A DNA stretch of 64,000 bases, from positions 186,001 to 250,000 of the forward strand of contig OAPG01000019.1 in NCBI GenBank assembly GCA_900208305.1, written 5' to 3'. Under the pieces are notes generated by a model, which saw only the letters and a list, made by a program, of their open reading frames with translations, searched no databases and was not told where the DNA came from. A program made the position numbers and the translations under genes. This document shows, piece after piece, positions 1-9,106 of the stretch. Positions within the stretch are counted from its first letter, which is position 1. Every line of letters starts with the position of its first letter. The DNA comes from Melanopsichium pennsylvanicum (Eukaryota > Basidiomycota > Ustilaginomycetes > Ustilaginales).

Positions 1-776
1 TGTGCACTGCCGCACGGTTGCTGCACAGCTGACGACAGAGTCAAGCGCGCGTCGAAATCAGGTTTCGCATATTTGTTTTCAGGACCCTTTTTTTTGCACC
101 AAAAGCTGAGTTGTTTCAAATACGCGATCTAACATCCGAAAGTTACGGATCAAATGATGAAGGAAGGACGCTCTAGTGGATAGCTGTTGTAGGATTGTTT
201 TCTCCATCAGGACCGTCAGTAGGCACCATATTGGAAACAAAAAATTGCAAGACTGCTGGCCATAGCTAGGAGAAGCTGCTTGAGTGTTGATCTAAATTAG
301 AAACTCGCCACTCATGTCTGGCCTGTTGAATACAAAATTTGTGCTACGAATTCAGTAGATTTCAACAGCTAATTCGGACTCACCTAATTACCGAATTAGA
401 ATCGAAATTCGAAAGTGTGGCTGCTTAGATTGAAATTGTAAGCATGGTTGTATAGTGTGATTTGAGTAGTTAGGTGAGAGGTTCAGTTTGTGAAAGCGAG
501 TCGCGAAAAAGGGTGGTTCTTTATTGTACTCACTATAACTAACCTGCTAAACTTTGTTTAGGTCGTGGTTTTGGAGGTGCTTGCTGTGCTTGCTGTGCTT
601 GATGTGCTTACTGTGCCGCCGCCTGGTGTGTTGGACAATTCACCTCTCTGCCCCTGTGCCTTTGTGGCAACCGCCGCCTCAACGCGCGCACCCATGGCTA
701 CCAAGTCAGTGCCGCTCGCCTGCAGCATCTCTTTTCGGCCCAAATTCAATCCACGACGCCGGAAGGCCGTTTTCCA

Positions 777-832
<56 letters not shown>

Positions 833-1510
833 TTGTCTCTCTGTCTGCCATTCGACTAAGCCAGCCCAGTCGCGCCCCTTATTTCCGACGTCGACAATTG
901 CTTAGAATTGTTACTCTCCCTGAATCCCAAACGATTCGCAACATGGCAATTTGAATCCATTCCCATCCATCTTATTTATCACTACCACTTCTACATCACA
1001 ACAACCCTCAGCATCTAATCGTGACCGCTATCAAGACCTATTGCAACCTCAATTGCCGCTCCTTGTTTTCCTACCGGCCAAAGTCTCTCCTACTGTCATC
1101 TTCACTTGGAGCCTATTAGCGTATCTGTCACTAGCTACAAAGTTGCACGCCGTTCGTCGTCTGTTGCCCTCACATATCTACCTTGATCGGCTTGCTACCC
1201 GACTCTGATTCACCTCACATCTTTCGGACTCAACACCGACTTCATCTCATCCCGATCGTCTCGCCAAGCTACACTTTCAATTTTGACTCAGTTTTCACCG
1301 ACTTAGACTCTCTTTCATTTAGTCTTGGCATCACCGCGCTTACTGCTGTCAATACCAAAACTGTGCACCCACCCTCCTCCAGTCTTGAAACTGCATTCCC
1401 CTTTCAATCTACCACATCATCGCTACAAAGCGATCCACTGTCCTGTATGCTTTCCTCACATAAGCCCAACCCCCTTTAAATCGGCCCCTACACCGCTCGT
1501 CCTTCACACC
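1..1510. other. Intergenic region / leader with (TC)n tract
   Basis: No credible gene is visible. The first 500 bases are AT-rich with no long ATG-initiated frame. A (TC)n microsatellite lies near 778-845. It keeps several frames open and produces Ser/Leu repeat reading frames on the plus strand and Arg/Glu repeats on the minus strand, which are artefacts. From about 950 to 1510 the strand is pyrimidine-rich and lacks G-rich codons, as expected for the promoter and 5' leader of the downstream Ser-rich membrane protein gene. The start of the transcript cannot be fixed. Confidence 0.6.
778..845. repeat. (TC)n microsatellite
   Basis: An almost pure CT dinucleotide run, interrupted by a few TTT steps. 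It lies upstream of the Ser-rich membrane protein gene and could be a nucleosome-excluding promoter tract or simply a slippage repeat. Confidence 0.9.
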
Positions 1511-4204
1511 ATGGGTCCGAATTCTCTCCGGTCGGGCGCGGCGCTAGGCGTCACTTCATCATCTCATACAAAACATCACCCAAGTCGCACACCATCACAT
1601 TCTAATGACACTCTCAACTCGCGCAGACGTCGTCGACCCGCAAATCTGTCTGCCTTTGCTGCCACCGCAACTATTTTGGTCTCTTCCATCCTTGTCTCAT
1701 CACCTGCTATGATCGCTCCTGTCAGTGCCAGCTACATTCCCCACGACGTCAGCAGCGTCACAAACGCCTACCAGCATGCTTTTGCCGCATGGGATCAGCC
1801 AAATCACGTTGCTTCAGCATCACACTCGCTCCACTTGGCAACACCCAGACCGCCCAATCCCAACACATCCTCGCATCCCTCCCATTATCCATCCCAACTG
1901 GTATCAGCATCAGCATCGCTATCATCATTATCATCATCCTCATCCTCACCATCTTTATCGTCATCATCTTTATCGTCATCATCTTTATCCTCACCATCTT
2001 TATCGTCATCATCTTTATCGTCATCATCTTCATCTTCACCATCACATTCATCAGTCATTCCACACGTATCCGACCACACTCCAGCGTCTTCTACTCTGGA
2101 CGACATCCATGACCATCTCCCACAAACCTCCATCTCTTCACCACCGCTCCACCGCCAATATCCGCGCCAATACGACGACGAAAGCGCACTGTTCGGAGAA
2201 CGAGATCTTGACATGACTACAACCCATTCTCCACTCCAATTCGACGAGGTTTCCACCCCCACCTCTACGCACACCACCGCATCCGCGCATCGCTACTCGC
2301 TACCTTCCACTTACGCTTCCAGTATCGCCTCCTCCTGGTCGAGACCAAAACGCAGCGTATGGTTCCAGCAGAAAGCCATCATCATCACCTCAATCTTCCT
2401 CGCCATCTTCATCGTGCTCTTCATCGGCGCTGCGGTATTTTTGCGCGAGCGAAAGTTTGATGATGAACTCGCAAATCTCGACGACGGAGAGGCATTGGCC
2501 AGAATTGAGGAGAGAATGACCATGGGCAGATTCAGCGACCCGATCGAGAAGCAGGATGAACGAGACGCACCGCGCCAAAGTTTTAAGAAGAAGTTGAAAT
2601 TGGGCAGAAACAAGGCACGCGACAAAGATCAAAGTTTGTTGGATCCTTCGTCCGGATCTTCCAGTGCCATCAGGAGGAAGCGCCATCTCGTTTCGCGCTG
2701 GACTCTCATCAACTTGCGCGACACCAACGATACCATCCGCGCCACTAGCGATACCGCGTCAATACGATCCGGTCACTCCGCTCGTCAAGCCGCTCTTGGC
2801 GATCCTCGCGCGCAAGAGAATGTGCAGATCACCTATCACAGCCACGCACCCGAAATACCCGGCACCGATGCGGATGCTCATAATGCTTTACACCTCGGCA
2901 GCAATGACATTGCGAATACATCAAACAGTCTCAGTGACCAACCCACCACGTCCGATCGCAGGCCTCGCAGCCCACCACCGCCACATCCGGACGGCGACTC
3001 CTCCGAAGTTCGATCCTCTTCTTCCGATCCCGACAATACCAACGCCGAATCCGACGCTCGCTCACCAAGGCGGATCGCGTTGGACGACAGCGATTTCCAA
3101 GCCGCAGATGCACACGACGACATGCTCCGCCACATGCCTCCGGCGTACATTCCTTCTGGTTCCGGCGCTGGATCCTCTTACGACCCAGCTGAGGCTCTTG
3201 CGGCAGCTTTGGTGCGTGGTGATGCTAAGCATGGTATCCCACCACCCGAGCAACGAGATCCAGGTGTCAGCCCGCAAGTGATCAATGCTGTGCTAACTGA
3301 TGCTGTTTCAGCGAGTCAGAGCGAGGAGTGTGAGAGTGTTGGACCGACAACAGCACACGTCGCTACCGACGACAAAGCAGTACTCGGTGCGCTTCGGGAT
3401 GGAGCTAGTATGCCCTCTGCGCCTTGTACCGCTGAAGCCTCGGCACCGGCATATGGAGTCTCTATACAAGAGGGTGTAGGTGGTAGTTCAGATAGCGAAA
3501 GCGGTAGTGTTGCCACACCTAGCCCTTCAGCACCTGCGCTTGAACTCGACACGGATGGATTCGAAGTTCCGCCTACCTTGCCCTGCGCTTCGACCTCTGA
3601 CGCACCGATCGACGAAAAAAGGCAATTTGGCAAGGGTAAAGGAAAACAAGCCTCGACACTCAGCACGCTCCTCCCCGAACCACCGCGTCCTGTCGAGACG
3701 GCATTTTCGCCCTTCGATGAGCCGTATCGTGACACAAGCCCTCCAAGAACCTCGGTGCCGCCTTTGTCTCCCGGTCGCATATCTGCTTCAATTGACGCAT
3801 CAGCCGAGACAGTCTCGGCTTTACCTGCAGGTGCCTCAGATGACGTCGTGTCGGCTCGAAAGAGTGATAAGCAAAAGGAAGCAGAGCAAGAACAACAACT
3901 TGCGGCTTTGGTGGCTTCTCGACCTGAAGATGTGCCTCGGTATGAGAGACATGGGCCTTCAGCGCCCGTATTGGATGACGAGGCGGTACGTGGACCTGCA
4001 ACGCCGAGTAAAAGGTTGGAGCATTTGCCAGCTTATGAAAGCCGGCGAAGAAGGAGTAGTGTTGCCGTTCTTGCACAGGCTCGGCTTGCGTCAACATGCT
4101 CGCCAGCAACTCCTGACACGCCAAGCGGTCAAGATGGTTCAACGGCTGCACCTTGTGCACCCTCTACACCGTCCGCTCCACCGCCGGAGGGAGATGAAAA
4201 ATAG
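1511..4204 (+). CDS. Ser-rich single-pass membrane protein, function unknown
   Basis: Predicted 897-residue protein; I do not recognise a named family. The ATG at 1511 is the first in-frame ATG; the open frame runs upstream to about 1325 but without one. Visible layout: a basic N-terminus, a hydrophobic stretch at about residues 47-75 that could be a signal sequence or first membrane segment, a Ser/Pro/Thr/His-rich segment of about 200 residues with long Ser runs, one clear transmembrane helix at about 288-312 followed by a charged stop-transfer region (RERKF), then a hydrophilic, proline-rich, probably disordered tail of nearly 600 residues. This architecture resembles fungal O-mannosylated plasma-membrane sensors (Wsc/Mid2 type) in outline only; no WSC cysteine domain is visible. 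The function as a sensor is inference. The Ser runs are encoded by a 15-base minisatellite, so length may vary between strains. Confidence 0.8.
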   Translation: MGPNSLRSGAALGVTSSSHTKHHPSRTPSHSNDTLNSRRRRRPANLSAFAATATILVSSILVSSPAMIAPVSASYIPHDVSSVTNAYQHAFAAWDQPNHVASASHSLHLATPRPPNPNTSSHPSHYPSQLVSASASLSSLSSSSSSPSLSSSSLSSSSLSSPSLSSSSLSSSSSSSPSHSSVIPHVSDHTPASSTLDDIHDHLPQTSISSPPLHRQYPRQYDDESALFGERDLDMTTTHSPLQFDEVSTPTSTHTTASAHRYSLPSTYASSIASSWSRPKRSVWFQQKAIIITSIFLAIFIVLFIGAAVFLRERKFDDELANLDDGEALARIEERMTMGRFSDPIEKQDERDAPRQSFKKKLKLGRNKARDKDQSLLDPSSGSSSAIRRKRHLVSRWTLINLRDTNDTIRATSDTASIRSGHSARQAALGDPRAQENVQITYHSHAPEIPGTDADAHNALHLGSNDIANTSNSLSDQPTTSDRRPRSPPPPHPDGDSSEVRSSSSDPDNTNAESDARSPRRIALDDSDFQAADAHDDMLRHMPPAYIPSGSGAGSSYDPAEALAAALVRGDAKHGIPPPEQRDPGVSPQVINAVLTDAVSASQSEECESVGPTTAHVATDDKAVLGALRDGASMPSAPCTAEASAPAYGVSIQEGVGGSSDSESGSVATPSPSAPALELDTDGFEVPPTLPCASTSDAPIDEKRQFGKGKGKQASTLSTLLPEPPRPVETAFSPFDEPYRDTSPPRTSVPPLSPGRISASIDASAETVSALPAGASDDVVSARKSDKQKEAEQEQQLAALVASRPEDVPRYERHGPSAPVLDDEAVRGPATPSKRLEHLPAYESRRRRSSVAVLAQARLASTCSPATPDTPSGQDGSTAAPCAPSTPSAPPPEGDEK
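1905..2045 (+). repeat. Coding minisatellite, about 15-bp unit (Ser-rich)
   Basis: Direct repeats of a unit close to TCATCATCTTTATCG, in frame within the Ser-rich membrane protein gene, encode Ser-Ser-Ser-Leu-Ser type blocks. The unit length is a multiple of three, so copy-number changes keep the reading frame. Because the tract contains few stop triplets, it opens His-rich, Ile-rich and Asp/Met-rich frames on both strands; these are not separate genes. Confidence 0.85.
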
Positions 4205-5274
4205 CAAAACTTGGCAGATCCGATGGCACTTTTACTACTAAAATGATTGCTCATCTGGCACGCTGGCACTCTTGCACGTTTCCTCTTTTTTTTTTTTTTT
4301 TTTTGTATTATTTGTATAACATAAATCACCCTCCCCCCCCCTTGGCGAACCTTTTCTTTTCATCTTGTCACGATTCGAGTCTGAGATATCATTGTTCAGT
4401 TGAGTTGAGCCAAGGTGAAAAGTGAGTAAATGGTGTGAAAAGTTCAAGATGAGGGCAGGAGTTTGGTTGTCAAAAGTGCAAGATATATAATGAAAGACGA
4501 AGAGGAGGATTTTTTTGGATCTGGTCGGGTTGAATAAAATCGGAACTCGCGATAACAATCGCATCTTGAGAGACCAATTTTGAAGATAAATGAAACGAAA
4601 TCATATTTCATGTTTGTTCCTTTCCTCCACACAACACCATCATTATCTTGGCATCATCTTGAAAAGAGCCCTGAAACTTAGCAAGACAGAGCACTAGCGC
4701 AGCCATAGCATGCTGGATTTCGCTTCGTAAGGTTCGATTCGAAAAAAGAAAGCGACACAACAAAGGAAAGAAGCAAGCTTCCAACTTGAGCTCAACAAAG
4801 ATTGTTCATTCTTCATATTGTATCGTTCCAATGGGTTTCGAAAAATCATCTTATCGTCCATCGACATAATCGCTACAGGTGTATTCAAGACAGTTGCAAA
4901 GTATCCTGTAGTGTGATACATCCATTTCATTCGTTCATTCGACCAGATCCTTTGTTGTGCTCGATCATTAGCTTTTGGGTCAGGCACATGTCAAAAACTG
5001 AGCGTATTACGCAAAAAAAAAATACTCAACTACGTTTACTGCTCGACACCGAATCCTCAACGCTTGTCTGGATCAAATCGTACAACTGCAACACAACCCG
5101 TACTTGTTTTGCCGGTAATCCGACGGCGAGAAGCGTTAAGAATACTTTGAGAGGCGATTTGTTTTTATAAAGAAAAACAAACAAGCAAACAAGTGTACAA
5201 AGCAATTCATCCTCTCATTACCACCCCTTGCAGAAAAAACGGACAAGAGAGAAACCTCGAAAATCACCTCGATC
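4205..5274. other. Intergenic region
   Basis: The gap holds the 3' flank of the Ser-rich membrane protein gene and the 5' flank of SYS1. There is a T homopolymer near 4287-4304 and a short C run near 4332. A GGTTCGATTC string near 4731 resembles a tRNA T-arm but has no matching A box or foldable cloverleaf. No gene is supported. Confidence 0.6.
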
Positions 5275-6336
5275 ATGAAGGAAGCATTTTCGACTCCTTT
5301 ACAAGGTCAAGATGCCTTACGAATCGTTTTGCAAATTTTGTCTTTTCAAACTCTACATTATTTGATTTTGGCAACATTGGTACCACCGATGTTGGCGATT
5401 TTTGCAGATACGGAGAGTTTGATGTTCGAAGGAGGACCTACGCAGATTGGGATGATTTTTGATTGGAGACAAATTGCAGGTCGTCCAACATTTGATTGGA
5501 AACTTAACACGGATAATGAAGGAAAAGGAGGACAGGGAAGTTGGAGTTGGACAAATTTGATGAATGTGTACTCCTCACAACAGCAGCAAGATAAAGAACA
5601 AGATAAGCAGGAGAAAGGTGAAATTATGTGGAAAAGTGTTGGGGAGGAGAGTAAAGATGTTGTTGTGAATTGGAATTTGGACAACGTTTGGTTGGACAAC
5701 AAGGAAAACAATGATGAAGAACAAGATGATGATAATGATGGAGGTTTTGGAGGGAAGGTTAATGTATTGGATCATGAACAAGTGATACGTTTCAAAATGA
5801 ATTTTGGCGTACCTTTCTCTGTTTCAAATACGTCATTATTATCATCAGGAGGGAATTATCAAGTGAATTCAACATCTGGTACTTCTACGATTGAAATGGT
5901 GATGCAACGTTGGGAATGGGCACATACAATTGATGTTGGACGTAGTGTGACAATCATTTTTAGTTTGTTTTTGATTTTACCGATTGACGTTGTTTTGTTG
6001 GTTTATTTGGTTAGAAGGCCTAGGTATATGTTGGATCATGGAGTTAGTTTTCATGTTTTGAATTTCTTTGTAAGTTTATGGTATAGTGGAGAGATACCTA
6101 AAGGGATGAGATGGTGGATGGTTATGATGGTTCATGCCAGTATTATGGTAATTTGGAGTGAACAATTGGCGATTAAGAGGGAATTAAATAGAACAATTGG
6201 GTATAGTTTAATTGGTTCAAATCATCCAGAACAACAACATCAACAACAACAACAACAAACAAATGTGCTTTTCGACTTTACTTCACAACAACATCATGAT
6301 CAACTTGTTGAACACATTCAACTAAAACCAATGTAA
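5275..6336 (+). CDS. SYS1: Golgi integral membrane protein Sys1
   Basis: 353-residue multi-span membrane protein. In yeast and animals Sys1 is the trans-Golgi receptor that recruits the acetylated Arf-like GTPase Arl3/ARFRP1 and so the Golgi tethering machinery. The N-terminus matches the family: a short lead, the QxLSFQTLHYL first membrane helix, then a FDWRQI segment corresponding to the family's LFDYREI. The C-terminal half matches well: a helix at about residues 225-248, RPRYMLDHGVSFHVLNFF, LWYSGEIPKGMRWWM and a final helix ending in RELNRT. Between the two halves, at about residues 65-215, lies a hydrophilic Asn/Asp/Gln-rich acidic insertion not seen in the usual 150-200-residue members. 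A short polyQ/His stretch precedes the C-terminus. The ORF is intronless, with an AT-rich third codon position compared with the genes after 15 kb. Confidence 0.85.
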   Translation: MKEAFSTPLQGQDALRIVLQILSFQTLHYLILATLVPPMLAIFADTESLMFEGGPTQIGMIFDWRQIAGRPTFDWKLNTDNEGKGGQGSWSWTNLMNVYSSQQQQDKEQDKQEKGEIMWKSVGEESKDVVVNWNLDNVWLDNKENNDEEQDDDNDGGFGGKVNVLDHEQVIRFKMNFGVPFSVSNTSLLSSGGNYQVNSTSGTSTIEMVMQRWEWAHTIDVGRSVTIIFSLFLILPIDVVLLVYLVRRPRYMLDHGVSFHVLNFFVSLWYSGEIPKGMRWWMVMMVHASIMVIWSEQLAIKRELNRTIGYSLIGSNHPEQQHQQQQQQTNVLFDFTSQQHHDQLVEHIQLKPM

Positions 6337-6537
6337 ACTTTCATACTGTTTTACCTTTTCCCTTTCACCAAAATCATCACCAATTCCCAAGTTCAAACCA
6401 CCACTTGATATTATCATTATAATCCAATGTGTATAAATAATAGTGTGACAATTTTTTTGTCCTTGAAGAAACATGAGCCAATGTAAAAATTCATTATACA
6501 AAAAGAGTCGGAACAAGATCAAATTGTATATCTCCTT

Positions 6538-8319
6538 TTACCAAGCTTTGGACCGACGCTTAGGTCCCAACGTAATGCCATTGTTCTTATTAAGCCAATC
6601 GTAATGTTTGGGAGAAATTGAATTTGTTCCTGTACTATCATCTTTCCGATTGATCTCAAGAGTGCTTTTGCGTTTTATAACATTTTTGACTTTCGAATCC
6701 TTGTCAGCACCACTTTCAGCCGATGAAGTAGCTTTGAAACAATTCGACGTGCAAGCTTGACCACCATTGTTAGTATTCGGAAAAAACGTCGTGCTGGGTA
6801 TGGTGATCTGCTTCAGATCACCAGAGTTTTGAACAATATCAATGCCACCAGGCATAGGAAACAACGCTTCGTCCATCTCGTCATCCAGTCGTTCGGGTTC
6901 AATTGAAAATGTGGATCGGGCTCTCTTCTTTCCCTTACCATGGCGTGTTGGCGACGATGCTGCTGCATCAGAAGATGCCAAAATGGCAGCAGTGACCGAT
7001 TCGGAACGAGGCGAAGCCAGCTGAACTGCATCGCGAGGGGTGACAGGCGAGTAGTCCATGACATCAAAGCTAGCTGGACTGCTCGATCGCGTCAAGTCGA
7101 CATACATCTGAGGACTACCATTTTTGGTCATCGTCGACGACTTGCGATCGATATCACGGTTTGGGGTAACGATTCCCAACTTTTTCAATTGCGCGTCTTG
7201 GGCTTGCACTCTGGCTTCGAGTGCGCGAATCCTACGTTGTTGAATGGCGGCGGTATCCGACACTTTTGCGCGCGATGCACCCGGATGTGCTGGAGTCTTT
7301 TTGTTCTTGAGACGTTCTTGAAGTGTACGCAGCTGATCGGCGAGATCGCAACTCTTCTGATTGGCTGCCTTTCGTTCGAGATCAGCAGCAGCACATGCAC
7401 TTTGTGCTTCTTGCAATTTTTTGCGCATGGCGCCCACCTGTGCTTCGGTGGTAGCCTTGACATTGGCGAGCTTCAATTGGGTCTGAAGCTCGCTCTTCCT
7501 GGCTTGAGCGTTGAGCTCTCTTTGCTTGGTGAAGAGCTCGGTATCTTTTTGACGACAAGACTCCCAACGCTCTGCCGCGGCTTGAGCCAAGCGGTTCGTG
7601 TCCTCCTCGCGCTTGCTGACTTCCTGTGCTGTTCGTTCGGCTTGCGCAAATTTCGCTTCGGCTTGCCTGAGTTTCTCTTCGGCTTCTTGTTTCTTTGCAC
7701 CCAGCTCGAGTTTCTGTTTGTCGAGATCTAATTGGGTTCGAACGTTGCGCCTCTTACGACGTGCGAGATCATTGAGCATGTTGTTGAATTCGGAAGCGGC
7801 GTTTTCGAGAGCGTCCATTGCCGACATGAGCGAACTGTCAAGATGGATGGGTTTGTCTTTGGTGAGATTGACGATCAAATTGCGAACGCAGCCACGTGCT
7901 TTGGGCACGAGCGACAAGTTGGCGCCGTGAAGAGCCATGAGATAGCCTTGAATGGCCGTGTTGAAATCCATCAAGTCGTTGAGTAGCTGCTTGCGGTCGA
8001 TATACTCTGGATTGGCGTGGGTGAGAGCCACTCCGTCATGGCCGATTATTGTCATTTGCCAAGTTTGTTGACCGGATAGATATGTGCTGAGATCGTCGTC
8101 GTCGGAAGGGTAGAGTTTTATCATAGTGTCAGGGGTGGTGGGAACGGAGCAGAGGGGACAGCGTTTCTGGTTGGGGCGGATTGTAAGAGCGGCGGTAGGG
8201 CCGTAAAACCATGTACGGAGACATTCATGATGAAAGATGTGACCACATCCAAGTGTTGTTGCCCTCTTATCTTCTTGATCAGCGTGGTCAAATTTGTCCA
8301 AACAGATGGCGCAACCCAT
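6538..8319 (-). CDS. RING-H2 / coiled-coil protein, TRAIP-like E3 ligase candidate
   Basis: 593 residues. The N-terminus is a RING-H2 finger with ligands C3, C6, C25, H27, H30, C33 and a final CPLC pair, so a ubiquitin E3 ligase activity is expected. It is followed by a segment with MIKLYPSDDDD, similar in position to the post-RING segment of TRAIP, a replisome-linked E3. A long Lys/Glu/Gln/Ala-rich coiled coil spans about residues 180-380. The remainder is Ser-rich with a basic patch (GKGKKRAR, about 465), a likely nuclear signal, and the protein ends in GPKRRSKAW. The RING is certain; the TRAIP assignment rests on the RING-plus-coiled-coil order only, and no canonical C-terminal PIP box is visible. 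The gene is divergent from RPP40. Confidence 0.8.
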   Translation of the reverse strand: MGCAICLDKFDHADQEDKRATTLGCGHIFHHECLRTWFYGPTAALTIRPNQKRCPLCSVPTTPDTMIKLYPSDDDDLSTYLSGQQTWQMTIIGHDGVALTHANPEYIDRKQLLNDLMDFNTAIQGYLMALHGANLSLVPKARGCVRNLIVNLTKDKPIHLDSSLMSAMDALENAASEFNNMLNDLARRKRRNVRTQLDLDKQKLELGAKKQEAEEKLRQAEAKFAQAERTAQEVSKREEDTNRLAQAAAERWESCRQKDTELFTKQRELNAQARKSELQTQLKLANVKATTEAQVGAMRKKLQEAQSACAAADLERKAANQKSCDLADQLRTLQERLKNKKTPAHPGASRAKVSDTAAIQQRRIRALEARVQAQDAQLKKLGIVTPNRDIDRKSSTMTKNGSPQMYVDLTRSSSPASFDVMDYSPVTPRDAVQLASPRSESVTAAILASSDAAASSPTRHGKGKKRARSTFSIEPERLDDEMDEALFPMPGGIDIVQNSGDLKQITIPSTTFFPNTNNGGQACTSNCFKATSSAESGADKDSKVKNVIKRKSTLEINRKDDSTGTNSISPKHYDWLNKNNGITLGPKRRSKAW

Positions 8320-8676
8320 AATTGTTAGGCTTGATGAATGATCAAGTGAAGGCTTGAGTTGTTTTTGTTGTTATTGTTAACCAAGAGTTTAAGTGTACTG
8401 GGTTAGCTTGAACGGCTTGTATAGATGCAGAATGAAGGGGTGCGCGCAATGAAAGGGATGCAAGCGTTTTGATCATGTCGCTTGGATTTCGTGTTGCTTT
8501 GTACAGCTTTGAGCTCTCAGCGATGAAACCAAGTCGAAATTGCGCAAAGATTGCGGGGGGTGGCAGCCATTGGTGGTGTTCGAGAGGCGCCTGGATGCCT
8601 ACGTGCTTAGCTCTGGCCCTGAGCGCATGCATGCGTGCGCAGTGATTGCGAGATGTGATAGATGCGACGAGATCCC

Positions 8677-8722
<46 letters not shown>

Positions 8723-9106
8723 AGACCTTTGATAGATGATACCTTTGATTATTGATGAGCGCTTTGACAGTCGAGATTGGAGAGTTGCTAAAACAAAGGT
8801 TGTATTTAAATGTTATATATATATAAGTACTGCAATAATTTAATAATGTGCTTTTTACAAGTGTTGCTCTTTTTGCATCCGCGTCGCGTAACAGCAAAGT
8901 GCAGTGTTTTTTTTTTGTTTTTTTGTTTTTTGTTTTTTTTCCCCCCCTTTTTGAACCCTGAAAAGCGATGGATTTGCACATTTCAACGGTTCTTCTTGAA
9001 CCTCATTCTGTCTCTTTGGACGATCTCATGCCCACGCATTTCCACATCCTTTTGGTTCTCAATCTGAAGCACGGACGATACTTTCAATCGAAGGTGCTGT
9101 GTTGAT
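8320..9106. promoter_or_regulatory. Divergent intergenic region RING gene / RPP40
   Basis: This shared upstream region between the minus-strand RING gene and plus-strand RPP40 holds a (GAT)n microsatellite near 8679-8721 and a T-rich tract with a C run near 8907-8948. No coding frame with family support is present. Individual promoter elements cannot be assigned. Confidence 0.5.
8679..8721. repeat. (GAT)n microsatellite
   Basis: About 13-14 uninterrupted trinucleotide units in the divergent promoter region; it reads as poly-Met or poly-Asp in spurious frames. Confidence 0.95.

Noticed and set aside
554..954. Overlapping frames with Ser-Leu or Glu-Arg repeats
   Set aside because: Created by the (TC)n microsatellite, which has no stop codons in any frame; flanking parts have no homology.
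1905..2045. Regularly spaced direct repeats that could look like a CRISPR array
   Set aside because: Units are contiguous without unique spacers, lie inside a coding sequence in frame, and the genome is eukaryotic.
4620..4745. GGTTCGATTC string as a possible tRNA T-arm
   Set aside because: No A box upstream and no acceptor, D or anticodon stems could be folded.
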